64,000 nucleotides of DNA from assembly GCF_001424835.1 (NCBI RefSeq), contig NZ_LMCQ01000001.1, forward strand, positions 218,284 through 282,283. The letters are read 5' to 3'. Below, piece by piece: positions 48,931-58,000 of the stretch. The position numbers and the translations under genes are program-made. The notes beneath the pieces are model-generated. The model did no database searches, had not been told where the DNA came from, and saw only the letters and a list, made by a program, of their open reading frames with translations. How positions within the stretch are numbered: position 1 is the stretch's first letter; each line of letters starts with the position of its first letter. The DNA is from Variovorax sp. Root318D1 (lineage in GTDB: Bacteria; Pseudomonadota; Gammaproteobacteria; Burkholderiales; Burkholderiaceae_C).

Positions 48931-50991
48931 ATGCCAAGCCGATCGAACGGCCTCACGGCCGATATGGAAGCGGTGCGAACGCTGGCGCTCGTCGGCCCCG
49001 CAGCCGCGGGCAAGAGCTCCCTTGCCGAGGCCTTGCTGCACAAGGCGGGCGCCATCGGGGCGATGGGCAGCGTCGAGCGCGGCAGCACCGTCAGCGACTA
49101 CGACCCGCTCGAGCGCCGAATGCAGCACTCGCTCAACGCGTCGGTGATGCACCTCAAGCATGCCGGCGCGCGCATCCACTTCATCGACACGCCCGGCGGC
49201 CCCGACTTCCTCGGCCAGAGCCTGCCGGCGCTGGAGGCGGTCGAAACAGCGGCGGTGGTCATCAATGCCGCCACCGGCATCGAGCCGATGGCGGTGCGCA
49301 TGATGGAGTACGCGGCGTCGCGGCACCTCGCCCGCATCATCATCGTCAACAAGATCGACTCGCAAGGCGTTTCGCTGAAGGGCCTGCTGGCCGACATCCA
49401 GGCGACCTTCGGCCGCGAATGCCTGCCGCTGAACCTGCCCGATGGGGTCGGCAGGCAGGTGGTGGATTGCTTCTTCAACCGCTTCGGGCAGTCCGACTTC
49501 GGCCCCGTCGAAGCGGCGCACCGTGCGCTGGTGGAGCAGGTGGTCGAGGTCGATCCGGCCTTTGTCGACCGCTACCTCGAGGAGGGCGACGTGGATCCGG
49601 CCGAGCTGCACGCGCCGCTCGAGCAGGCGCTGCGTGAAGGCCACCTGATTCCGGTGTGCTTCGTCTCGTCGCGCAGCGGTGCCGGTGTGGCCGAACTGCT
49701 GGACGTCATCGTCAAGCTCCTGCCCGACCCGACCGAGGGCAATCCCCCGCAGTTCCTGCTCGGCGAGGGCTCGGATGCGAAGCCGATGCAAGCCAAGCCC
49801 GATCCGTCGCTGCACGTGCTGGCGCACGTGTTCAAGGTCACCGTCGACCCCTACGTCGGCAAGCTCGGTATCTTTCGTGTGCACCAGGGCACGGTCACCA
49901 GCGACAGCCTTCTTTATGTCGGCGACGGGCGCAAGCCCTTCAAGGTGGGGCACCTGTTCATGCTCCAGGGCAAAGACCATGTGGAGGTCTCGCGTGCGAT
50001 ACCGGGCGACATCGTGGCGGTGGCCAAGATCGACGAGATCCATTTCGACGCCGTGCTGCACGACGCGGCGGAAGACAACCACATCCATCTCGCGCCGCTC
50101 GCGTTCCCGGTGCCGGTGCATGGCCTGGCGGTGGAGCCCAAGCGCCATGGCGACGAGCAGCGCGCCTGGGAGATTCTCGGCAAGCTCGCGGCCGAGGATC
50201 CGTGCCTGCGCATCGAGCATGCCGCCGCGACCAATGAGACGGTCCTCTACGGGCTCGGCGAGCTGCACTTGCGCATCGTGCTCGAGCGCCTGCGCGAGGT
50301 GTACCGCTTCGAGGTCCTGACCCGGCCGCCGCGCATTGCCTACCGCGAAACCGTGAGCGCGCCGGCCGCGGGGCATCACCGCCACAAGAAACAAACCGGC
50401 GGTGCGGGCCAGTTCGCCGAAGTCTTTCTGCGCATCGAGCCGCTGGCGCGTGGTGCCGGCTTTCAATTTGCCGACGAAGTCAGGGGCGGGGCGATCCCGG
50501 GCCAGTTCATCCCCGCCGTCGAGAAGGGCGTGCGGGAGGTGCTGCAAAGCGGCGCGATCGCCGGCTACCCTGTCGTCGACGTGCGCGTGGTGGTGCACGA
50601 CGGCAAGCACCACAGTGTCGACAGCAAGGACATCGCCTTCGCGACCGCCGGCCGCAAGGCCTTCATGGCTGCGATCCGCGAAGCGCGGCCGGTCGTGCTC
50701 GAGCCGATTGTGCAGATCGAGATTGCCGTGCCCGAACATTCGGTAGGCGACGTCACGAACGATTTGTCGTCGCGGCGCGGCCTGGTCACCGGTACGTCAG
50801 ACCTTGGGGGCGGCACCGTGACCGTCGGCGGGCAGGTGCCCGAGGCCGAACTGGCCAACTACCAGTCGCGGCTCAATGCGATGACCAGCGGGCAGGGGCG
50901 CTACACGATGGCGTTGTCACACTACGAAGCCGTGCCGCCGTCCGTTCAGCAGACGCTGATGGGGCAGTATCGGGTGCGGGAGGAGGATTGA
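48931..50991 (+). CDS. EF-G-like GTPase
   Basis: 686 aa from the ATG at 48931 (CCAAGGAGACCATGCC leader). Domain order follows EF-G: GTPase with P-loop GPAAAGKSS (22-30) and NKID (140-143), then domains II-V (VKVTVDPYVGKLGIFRVHQG, YGLGELHLRIVLERL, VTNDLSSRRGLVTG). The switch II motif is DTPGGPDF (86-93) where EF-G has DTPGHVDF, so the catalytic histidine is Gly. Switch I lacks RGITI and reads HSLNAS. This is the EF-G-like paralogue group rather than the housekeeping factor; GTP hydrolysis is probably slow or altered. Function unknown. Confidence 0.85.
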   Translation: MPSRSNGLTADMEAVRTLALVGPAAAGKSSLAEALLHKAGAIGAMGSVERGSTVSDYDPLERRMQHSLNASVMHLKHAGARIHFIDTPGGPDFLGQSLPALEAVETAAVVINAATGIEPMAVRMMEYAASRHLARIIIVNKIDSQGVSLKGLLADIQATFGRECLPLNLPDGVGRQVVDCFFNRFGQSDFGPVEAAHRALVEQVVEVDPAFVDRYLEEGDVDPAELHAPLEQALREGHLIPVCFVSSRSGAGVAELLDVIVKLLPDPTEGNPPQFLLGEGSDAKPMQAKPDPSLHVLAHVFKVTVDPYVGKLGIFRVHQGTVTSDSLLYVGDGRKPFKVGHLFMLQGKDHVEVSRAIPGDIVAVAKIDEIHFDAVLHDAAEDNHIHLAPLAFPVPVHGLAVEPKRHGDEQRAWEILGKLAAEDPCLRIEHAAATNETVLYGLGELHLRIVLERLREVYRFEVLTRPPRIAYRETVSAPAAGHHRHKKQTGGAGQFAEVFLRIEPLARGAGFQFADEVRGGAIPGQFIPAVEKGVREVLQSGAIAGYPVVDVRVVVHDGKHHSVDSKDIAFATAGRKAFMAAIREARPVVLEPIVQIEIAVPEHSVGDVTNDLSSRRGLVTGTSDLGGGTVTVGGQVPEAELANYQSRLNAMTSGQGRYTMALSHYEAVPPSVQQTLMGQYRVREED

Positions 50992-50992
50992 G

Positions 50993-52189
50993 TCAGGCGG
51001 GGCCCAGCCTCCCGCCGAGCGCATCGTCGATGTTCCGATGAAAGCGCAGCACCTCGTGCTCGAGCCGCCCGAGATGGAAATGCGTATTGGCACCGCTGGA
51101 CAGGCCGCGGTGGATCGCCACCGCGGTGGCGATGTCCTCCTGTTGGAAGACGTTCTGCTCGATGAGCTGGAAGGTCTTCTCCCAATGGGGGGTCCAATCG
51201 TCGCCGGTGCGATCCGGCGGAATCAGCATCGTGTGCACCCAGCGGACCTGATCCGGCGCTGGCGAAAACATGCCGATCAGGCTCACGTAGTCGGGGTGCC
51301 AGATGAGAAAGGTGTTCGGGAACACGAGCTGCGTCGGCGTGGCGAGCTTGCACAGTGCTTCGCGGTCCTGCGGCGGCTCGAAAGCCTCGAAGGCGGTTCG
51401 GCGTGCCACCAGCGAGTCCTGGTGCGGCCCTGCATGCAAGTTGACGGTGTACGCATCGGCAAAGAAGGGATAGATCGTGTCGCGGTGCAGCACGCGGATG
51501 TGGTAGCCCTCGAGGAAGGCATCGACCGTCAGCTTCCAATTTGCGTCGTAAACCTTGTCGACCTTGCGGAACACGGTCATCCGGGCCAGGCCCATCCAGT
51601 CCAGATGCGCGCCCAGCCCTTGCAAAAAGGCCTCTGCTGAAAACGCCGCACCGGGACTGCGCTTGACGAGGACCAGCCCGCTGGCTTCGTCGCAGGGCAG
51701 CTCGACCAGGTTCAGCGTGGCCGGCTCGATGCCGTCAAAGGTCTCGGCATGCAGGCGGTGCCGCAGTCGGCCATCGAGCTCATAGGTCCAGGCATGGTAG
51801 GGACAGACCAGCGCTTTGCAGGGCTTGGCCTTGGCCGGCTCGGGGCCCGAGCCGGCAACCAGTGCCATGCCGCGGTGCCGGCACACGTTGAGGAAAGCGC
51901 GCACGCGGCCGTCGGCCGCCCGGGTCAGGACGATGGGGACGCCGAGCGAGTCGAAGGGCAGGGCCGATCCGATCGGAACTTCCGAGCTGTGGGCCGCAAC
52001 GATGGGCCACTGGCCGAACAGCGCCGCCTGCTCCTGCTGCCAATGCTGATGGTCCGTGTAGTGGCCGACAGGCACGGTTCCGGACTCCTCGCCTTCCTCA
52101 CGTGTTTGGGTCACCCGCGCCTGGTCGAGGCGGCGAACCATGTCGGCCAGCGTCGCGGGCATCGGTGCAGCAGTGTTCAGTTTGATCAT
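50993..52189 (-). CDS. Rieske non-heme iron oxygenase, large subunit
   Basis: 398 aa. Rieske centre C103, H105, C129, H132 (CRHRG and CPYHAW). Catalytic domain begins near 210 with D223, E227, H230 and H235 (DAFLEGYHIRVLH), giving the two iron histidines and the bridging Asp; the third ligand is likely D352 (QEDIATAV). It hydroxylates or demethylates aromatic or quaternary-amine substrates. No reductase or ferredoxin gene stands next to it, so electrons come from elsewhere. Divergent from a TetR regulator, convergent with the EF-G-like gene, whose stop is 1 bp away. Confidence 0.88.
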   Translation of the reverse strand: MIKLNTAAPMPATLADMVRRLDQARVTQTREEGEESGTVPVGHYTDHQHWQQEQAALFGQWPIVAAHSSEVPIGSALPFDSLGVPIVLTRAADGRVRAFLNVCRHRGMALVAGSGPEPAKAKPCKALVCPYHAWTYELDGRLRHRLHAETFDGIEPATLNLVELPCDEASGLVLVKRSPGAAFSAEAFLQGLGAHLDWMGLARMTVFRKVDKVYDANWKLTVDAFLEGYHIRVLHRDTIYPFFADAYTVNLHAGPHQDSLVARRTAFEAFEPPQDREALCKLATPTQLVFPNTFLIWHPDYVSLIGMFSPAPDQVRWVHTMLIPPDRTGDDWTPHWEKTFQLIEQNVFQQEDIATAVAIHRGLSSGANTHFHLGRLEHEVLRFHRNIDDALGGRLGPA

Positions 52190-52229
52190 CGGGATCGCTT
52201 CGCATCGAGGTGAGCCATGGAACAGCCCT

Positions 52230-52337
52230 CAGCTTATGTCGGATGCGTGGCGGACATGTTCAGCTTTCATGGGAGGTTGCCGGCAGGCGCGCAAACCTGG
52301 TCCTCTGGCACGTCGGCGCGAGGGGTGTTCAGCTTTT
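52230..52337. promoter_or_regulatory. Repeated TTCAGCTTT elements and a dyad between the Rieske and TetR genes
   Basis: TGTTCAGCTTT occurs at 52257-52267 and 52326-52336, with a related TCAGCTTATG at 52230-52239. A dyad ATGTC, twelve bases, GACAT spans 52236-52257. These lie in the 233-bp divergent gap and are candidates for the TetR operator; no clear sigma-70 boxes were assigned. Confidence 0.35.
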
Positions 52338-52422
52338 CCCGGCGCGCACGGGTCAGCTTGCACCCGCCGTGGCGAACCCCGAAGATGAGCCCTCTTCCCT
52401 TGGAGCCCTCCGCCGCCCCCGC

Positions 52423-53076
52423 ATGAATACGATCGTCAGACCTCGCCGCAAGCCCGTGCAGTCGCGCGCATGGATGACCAGTTGCGCGATTCAGGATGCC
52501 TTCGTCATGTTGCTGGTCGAGCGGGGCTACGAGAAGATCTCGATGCGCGAGATCGCGGGCGTTGCGGGTGTGGGCCTGGGCACGCTGTATCTGTACTTTC
52601 CCGGCAAGGAGTCGATTGCCGCGGTCACGATCCGCCGCTGGATGCGCAAGCAGGCCGCGATTCTGGCGGTGGCGGCCAAGCCGTCGGGCCCACGCACGGT
52701 CGAGGCGGCCCTGCGAGCCATGGTGCAGGCGCACGTGCGAGGCCTGCTCGGCCAGGCCGACGAATGGCGCGCGCTGCTTTCTCTCGAGCGCCGAATTTCT
52801 TCGCCCGCGAGCTACCGCGAGATCTACCGCGAATTTGTCGGCCTGTTCCACGAGGCCTTCGTCGCGTCTTCCGACTGGCCGGAGGGGCTCGATCCGCTGC
52901 GTACCGCGTTCAATGCGTTCTCGATGGTCGATGCCATGGTTGGGCAGGCGCTGCTGGTGCAGGAGGTGTGCCCGGATGTGGAAGAACTGGTGGGCGACGT
53001 GGAGTGCGCGGTGGTCGGTTACATCCGGGCAGCGCGGGGTCAGGCGGGACGGCAGCGCTGCGTCGACTGCGGGTAG
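52423..53076 (+). CDS. TetR-family transcriptional regulator
   Basis: 217 aa from the ATG at 52423. The HTH lies at about 22-66 (IQDAFVMLLVERGYEKISMREIAGVAGVGLGT in outline, then LYLYFPGKESIAAV). The C-terminal region is helical and variable (LLSLERRISSPASYREIYREF) and binds an unknown ligand. Divergent from the Rieske oxygenase gene, which is the likely target. The KorC-like gene lies 115 bp downstream in the same direction, separated by a stem-loop. Confidence 0.85.
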   Translation: MNTIVRPRRKPVQSRAWMTSCAIQDAFVMLLVERGYEKISMREIAGVAGVGLGTLYLYFPGKESIAAVTIRRWMRKQAAILAVAAKPSGPRTVEAALRAMVQAHVRGLLGQADEWRALLSLERRISSPASYREIYREFVGLFHEAFVASSDWPEGLDPLRTAFNAFSMVDAMVGQALLVQEVCPDVEELVGDVECAVVGYIRAARGQAGRQRCVDCG

Positions 53077-53119
53077 CGGGGCTGCTGCGGGATTTCACCA
53101 AGACCCCGCGGCTGCCGGG

Positions 53120-53144
53120 GCGGCGCATACTCTTGCTGCGCCGC
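53120..53144. terminator. Stem-loop between the TetR and KorC-like genes
   Basis: GCGGCGCA, nine bases, TGCGCCGC: a perfect 8-bp stem 44 bp after the TetR stop and 48 bp before the KorC-like start. It may end the TetR transcript; no T tract follows. Confidence 0.4.
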
Positions 53145-53191
53145 TCGTCGGCCCCTCTCGGGGGTCCAGGGCGACTGTCAGGAGGCACGCC

Positions 53192-54994
53192 TTGCAGCGA
53201 ACCGACATTGCGAATCCGGCCTATTTCCACAAGGTCGTCGATTGCCAGTACGCCTGTCCGGCGCACACCCCCGTTCCCGAATACATCCGCATGATCGCGC
53301 AGCGCCGCTACAGCGACGCCTACATGATCAACTGGGTCTCCAACGTCTTTCCCGGCATCCTGGGGCGCACCTGCGACCGGCCTTGCGAACCGGCCTGCCG
53401 GCGCGGGCGGGTCGAGGAAAGCAACGCGAAGGATCCCGAGCCGGTGGCAATCTGCCGGCTCAAGCGCGTGGCGGCCGACATGAAGGACGACGTGCGCGCG
53501 CGCATGCCCAAACTGGCGCCCAAGAACGGCAAGCGCGTCGCCTGTGTCGGCGCGGGACCGGCTTCGCTCACCGTCGCGCGCGACCTGGCGCCGCTGGGCT
53601 ACGAAGTGACAGTGTTCGATAGCGACGCCAAGGCCGGCGGCTTCATCCGCACGCAGATCCCGCGCTTTCGCTTGCCGGAATCGGTGATCGACGAGGAGAC
53701 GGGCTACATCCTGGACCTGGGCGTCGAATTCCGCGGCGGCGAGCGCATCGACTCGATGAAGGCGCTGATGGCCGAGGGATGGGATGCGATCTTCGTCGGC
53801 TGCGGCGCGCCGCGCGGGCGCGACCTGGACCTTCCCGGCCGCCAGGAAGCGGCGGCCAGCATCCACATCGGCATCGACTGGCTCAACTCCGTTTCGTTCG
53901 GCCACGTCACGAGCATCGGCCAGCGCGTCATCGTGCTGGGCGGCGGCAACACCGCGATGGACTGCTGCCGATCGGCCCGCCGACTCGGTGGCACCGACGT
54001 GAAGGTCATCGTGCGCAGCGGCTTCGAGGAGATGAAGGCTTCGCCCTGGGAGAAGGAAGACGCCCAGCACGAAGGCATTCCGATCATCAACTTCCACGTG
54101 CCCAAGGCCTTCGTCCATGACGACGAGGGCAAGCTGCTGGGGATGCGCTTCGAGATCGTGCAGGCCGCCTACGACGACCTGGGCCGCCGCACGCTCGTGC
54201 CCACCGGCGAGCCGGAGGCGTACTTCGAATGCGACGAGGTGCTGGTGGCGGTGGGCCAGGAGAATGCCTTTCCGTGGATCGAGCGCTCCTCAGGCATCGC
54301 CTTCGACAAATGGGGCCTGCCGACGCTCGACAAAGACACCTTCCAGTCGAGCGTGCCCAACGTGTTCTTCGGCGGCGACGCGGCTTTCGGTCCCAAGAAC
54401 ATCATCACGGCCGTGGCACACGGCCACGAGGCTGCGGTGTCGATCGACAAGCTGCTGCGCGCCGAGCCGGTGTACGTTCGCCCGCCGCCCATGACCAACC
54501 TGGTGTCGCAGAAGATGGGCATCCACGAGTGGAGCTATGACAACGACACCTCCAACGACCTGCGCTACAAGGTGCCGTGGGCCAAGGCCGAGGCGGCGCT
54601 GGCCAGCATCCGGGTGGAGGTGGAACTGGGCTTCGACGCCGCCACCGCCTTCAAGGAGGCCGAGCGCTGCCTCAACTGCGACGTGCAGACCGTGTTCAAC
54701 GAAATCGCCTGCATCGAATGCGATGCCTGCGTGGACATCTGCCCGATGGACTGCATCAGCTTTACCGCCAACGGCGACGAGGCGGAGCTGAGAACACGAC
54801 TCAAAGCGCCGGCGCTCAACCTGGCGCAAGACCTCTACGTGTCCGGCGGGCTCAAGACCGGCCGCGTGATGGTGAAGGACGAGGACGTCTGCCTGCACTG
54901 CGGTTTGTGCGCCGAGCGCTGTCCTACCGGAGCCTGGGACATGAAGAAGTTCCTGCTGAAGATGACGCCGGCAGGGCAGGGGGTGAGCCAATGA
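53192..54994 (+). CDS. GltD-like flavoprotein with C-terminal 2[4Fe-4S] ferredoxin domain (KorC-like)
   Basis: 600 aa from a TTG at 53192, chosen because a clear CAGGAGG stands 6 bases before it and no ATG or GTG fits. The N-terminal cysteine region (C18, C22, C61, C65, C69) matches the GltD 4Fe-4S domain, GAGPASL (120-126) binds FAD and GGGNTAMDC is the NADPH site. The last 130 residues add a ferredoxin with CIECDACVDICPMDC and CLHCGLCAERCP. It probably carries electrons between the oxidoreductase encoded by the next two genes and NADP+. Ends in ATGA overlapping the alpha-subunit start. Confidence 0.82.
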   Translation: MQRTDIANPAYFHKVVDCQYACPAHTPVPEYIRMIAQRRYSDAYMINWVSNVFPGILGRTCDRPCEPACRRGRVEESNAKDPEPVAICRLKRVAADMKDDVRARMPKLAPKNGKRVACVGAGPASLTVARDLAPLGYEVTVFDSDAKAGGFIRTQIPRFRLPESVIDEETGYILDLGVEFRGGERIDSMKALMAEGWDAIFVGCGAPRGRDLDLPGRQEAAASIHIGIDWLNSVSFGHVTSIGQRVIVLGGGNTAMDCCRSARRLGGTDVKVIVRSGFEEMKASPWEKEDAQHEGIPIINFHVPKAFVHDDEGKLLGMRFEIVQAAYDDLGRRTLVPTGEPEAYFECDEVLVAVGQENAFPWIERSSGIAFDKWGLPTLDKDTFQSSVPNVFFGGDAAFGPKNIITAVAHGHEAAVSIDKLLRAEPVYVRPPPMTNLVSQKMGIHEWSYDNDTSNDLRYKVPWAKAEAALASIRVEVELGFDAATAFKEAERCLNCDVQTVFNEIACIECDACVDICPMDCISFTANGDEAELRTRLKAPALNLAQDLYVSGGLKTGRVMVKDEDVCLHCGLCAERCPTGAWDMKKFLLKMTPAGQGVSQ

Positions 54995-56898
54995 GTGCCG
55001 TACGGCCGCCCGATAGGGCAAAGGATGAGGCGAAGGAAGTGGAGAGCTTGGTCTCCATCCCGCAGATCGAAGCGGTCAACGATTTCGTCATCAAGTTTGC
55101 CAACGTCAACGGCTCGGGCTCGGCCTCGGCCAACGAGCTGTTCGCCAAAGCCATCCTGCGCATGGGCGTGCCGGTGAGTCCGCGCAACATCTTTCCCAGC
55201 AACATCCAGGGCCTTCCGACCTGGTACGAGGTGCGCGTGACCGAAGAGGGTCACCTCGGGCGGCGCGGCGGCACCGACATGATGGTGGCCATGAACCCGC
55301 AGACGTGGGACGCCGACGTGGCCGAGCTGGAGCCTGGCGGCTATCTCTTCTACGACAGTACGCGGCCGCTGCCGCCGTCGAAATTTCGCAGTGACATCCG
55401 CGTCATCGGCATGCCTTTGACGGAGATCTGCAACGCCGTCTACCAGGATCCGCGCCAGCGCCAGCTGTTCAAGAACATCGTCTACGTGGGCGCCCTGGCC
55501 ATCCTGCTCGGCATCGAGCCTCACGTCATCGAAGACCTGTTCGGCGAGCAGTACAAGGGCAAGGAAAAACTGCTGGCCTCCAACGTGCAGGCGCTGCACC
55601 TGGGCTGCGACTTCGCGCGGGAGAACCTGCGCGAACCGCTGGGGCTGCGGGTGCGGCGCGCCGACCGGGTGGGCGACCGGATCTTTGTCGACGGCAACAG
55701 TGCCGCGGCGTTGGGCTGCGTGTATGGCGGCGCGACGGTGGCGGCCTGGTACCCGATCACGCCCTCGTCCTCGGTGGCCGAGGCGTTCCAGAAGTATTGC
55801 GCGAAGTTTCGCGTCGACCCGGCCACGGGCCAGCAACGCTTTGCCATCGTGCAGGCGGAAGACGAGCTCGCCTCCATCGGCGTCGTGGTTGGGGCCGGCT
55901 GGAACGGGGCGCGGGCCTTCACCGCGACCTCGGGGCCGGGTATTTCGCTGATGGCCGAGTTCATCGGCCTGGCCTATTTCGCCGAGATTCCCGTCACGCT
56001 CATCGACGTGCAGCGCGGCGGGCCATCCACCGGCATGCCGACGCGCACGCAGCAAGCCGACATCCTGTCTTGCGCCTACGCCTCGCACGGCGACACCAAG
56101 CACGTGCTCCTGTTTCCGGAGGACCCGCACGAGTGCTTCGAGCATGCGGCGGCGGCGCTGGACCTGGCCGATCGGCTGCAGACACCGGTGTTCGTGATGA
56201 CGGACCTGGACATCGGCATGAACCAGCGCCTGTGCGCGCCCTTCGCATGGGACGACAGCAAGGCCTATGACCGTGGCAAGGTCATGAGCGCCGAAGAGCT
56301 CGAGGCGGGGCGCGACTTCGGCCGCTACAAGGACGTGGACGGCGACGGCATTCCGTGGCGCACGCTGCCTGGCACGCACCCGACCAAGGGCAGCTACTTC
56401 ACCCGCGGCACGACGCGCGACGCCTACGCGCGCTATTCGGAACGCGGGCCGGACTACATCTACAACATGGAGCGGCTGCTGAAAAAGTTCGCGACCGCAG
56501 CCATGCTGGTGCCGCAGCCGGTGCTGCGCCCCGCCGGGCAGAAGACCGAACTGGGCGTGATCTATTTCGGTTCGACCAGCCCCGCCATGCACGAGGCGCT
56601 GCAAGCGCTGGAGGAACGCGGCGTCCACCTCGATGCGCTGCGGCTGCGCGCCTTTCCCTTTCCGGACAGCGTGGTCCGGTTCATGGCGCAGCACACGCAC
56701 GTGTTCGTGGTCGAGCAGAACCGCGACGCCCAGATGCGCAGCCTGCTGGTCAACGAGCTGGACATCGATCCCGCACGGCTGATCCGGGTGCTGCACTTCG
56801 ACGGCACGCCCATCACGGCGCGCTTCATCGTCCGGTCCATCGGTACGCACCTGCAGGCGCAAGCGTCCGGCGCCACCGATCCGAAGGAGCCTGCATGA
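54991..56898 (+). CDS. 2-oxoacid:acceptor oxidoreductase, fused gamma-alpha subunit (KorA-like)
   Basis: 635 aa. Residues about 25-215 form the gamma domain (NGSGSASANELFAKAILRMG); the alpha domain follows with AAWYPITPSSSVAEAF, EDELASIGVVVGAGWNGARA, TATSGPGISLMAEFIGLAYF and RGGPSTGMPTRTQQAD, all standard for this family. Together with the beta subunit it oxidatively decarboxylates a 2-oxoacid with CoA. The arrangement with a GltD-like partner resembles 2-oxoglutarate:NADP+ oxidoreductases of aromatic-degrading beta-proteobacteria. Both ends overlap the neighbours by 4 bp (ATGA), indicating tight coupling. Confidence 0.88.
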   Translation: MSAVRPPDRAKDEAKEVESLVSIPQIEAVNDFVIKFANVNGSGSASANELFAKAILRMGVPVSPRNIFPSNIQGLPTWYEVRVTEEGHLGRRGGTDMMVAMNPQTWDADVAELEPGGYLFYDSTRPLPPSKFRSDIRVIGMPLTEICNAVYQDPRQRQLFKNIVYVGALAILLGIEPHVIEDLFGEQYKGKEKLLASNVQALHLGCDFARENLREPLGLRVRRADRVGDRIFVDGNSAAALGCVYGGATVAAWYPITPSSSVAEAFQKYCAKFRVDPATGQQRFAIVQAEDELASIGVVVGAGWNGARAFTATSGPGISLMAEFIGLAYFAEIPVTLIDVQRGGPSTGMPTRTQQADILSCAYASHGDTKHVLLFPEDPHECFEHAAAALDLADRLQTPVFVMTDLDIGMNQRLCAPFAWDDSKAYDRGKVMSAEELEAGRDFGRYKDVDGDGIPWRTLPGTHPTKGSYFTRGTTRDAYARYSERGPDYIYNMERLLKKFATAAMLVPQPVLRPAGQKTELGVIYFGSTSPAMHEALQALEERGVHLDALRLRAFPFPDSVVRFMAQHTHVFVVEQNRDAQMRSLLVNELDIDPARLIRVLHFDGTPITARFIVRSIGTHLQAQASGATDPKEPA

Positions 56899-57953
56899 CC
56901 TACCTCGCCAAGCCCCGGCTGCACCACCCGACACTGGCCACCAACAAGGTCGGCTACACGCGGCGCGACTACGAGGGGAAAATTTCCACGCTGTGCGCCG
57001 GCTGCGGCCACGACTCGATCTCCGCCGCCATCATCGAGGCTTGCTGGGAACTGGACATCGAACCGCATCGCGTGGCCAAGCTCTCGGGCATCGGCTGCAG
57101 CTCGAAGACGCCGGATTATTTTCTGGGCGCTTCGCACGGCTTCAACACCGTGCACGGCCGCATGCCGAGCGTGCTGACAGGCGCTAACCTGGCCAACCGC
57201 GACCTGCTGTACCTGGGCGTTTCCGGCGACGGGGATTCGGCCTCCATCGGACTGGGCCAGTTCGCGCACGCCATGCGGCGCGGCGTGCGCATGGCCTACA
57301 TCGTGGAGAACAACGGCGTCTACGGCCTGACCAAGGGGCAGTTTTCGGCCACCGCCGACCAGGGCTCCAAGAGCAAGAAGGGCGTGGTCAACACCGACAG
57401 CCCGGTGGACCTCGTGGCCATGGCGCTACAGCTGGGTGCCAGCTATGTGGGGCGGGGCTTTTCGGGTAACAAAGCGCAATTGGTGCCACTGATCAAAGGC
57501 GCGATCAGCCACGGCGGAGCCGCCTTCATCGACGTGATCAGCCCCTGCGTGGCCTTCAACAACCACCCCGGCAGCACCAAGAGCTACGACTACGTGCGCG
57601 AGCACAACGAGGCGGTGAGCCGCATCGACTTCATCAGTGGGCGAGAGGAGATCGCCATCGACATCGAGCCGGGCGAGGTGATGGACGTGCGCCAGCACGA
57701 CGGCACACTGCTGCGCCTGCGCAGCCTGCATCCGGACTACTACGACCCTGGCGACAGGCATGCCGCCATGGCCTACATGCAGCGGCACCACGAGATGGGG
57801 GAGGTGGTGACCGGGCTGCTTTACGTGGATCCGCTGGCCACCGACCTGCACACCGCACTCAACACCTGCGACCGGCCGCTCAACGCGCTGGGGCCGGCCG
57901 AACTGTGCCCCGGCGCCCAGGCCCTGGAGCGGCTCAACGCCTCCTTGCGCTGA
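56895..57953 (+). CDS. 2-oxoacid:acceptor oxidoreductase, beta subunit (KorB-like)
   Basis: 352 aa; the ATG at 56895 overlaps the alpha-subunit stop. Cysteines C34 and C37 in TLCAGCGHDS mark the family, and thiamine diphosphate is held by SGDGDSASIGLGQFAHA and the NNGVYGLTKGQFSAT segment. It forms the catalytic heterodimer with the KorA-like protein. 2-Oxoglutarate is the likely substrate by resemblance, but pyruvate or branched-chain oxoacids are not excluded. Confidence 0.88.
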   Translation: MTYLAKPRLHHPTLATNKVGYTRRDYEGKISTLCAGCGHDSISAAIIEACWELDIEPHRVAKLSGIGCSSKTPDYFLGASHGFNTVHGRMPSVLTGANLANRDLLYLGVSGDGDSASIGLGQFAHAMRRGVRMAYIVENNGVYGLTKGQFSATADQGSKSKKGVVNTDSPVDLVAMALQLGASYVGRGFSGNKAQLVPLIKGAISHGGAAFIDVISPCVAFNNHPGSTKSYDYVREHNEAVSRIDFISGREEIAIDIEPGEVMDVRQHDGTLLRLRSLHPDYYDPGDRHAAMAYMQRHHEMGEVVTGLLYVDPLATDLHTALNTCDRPLNALGPAELCPGAQALERLNASLR

Positions 57954-58000
57954 GCCGCGAGCGGCGGCACCATTCACATCCTTCTCATGGAGGGCGCACC

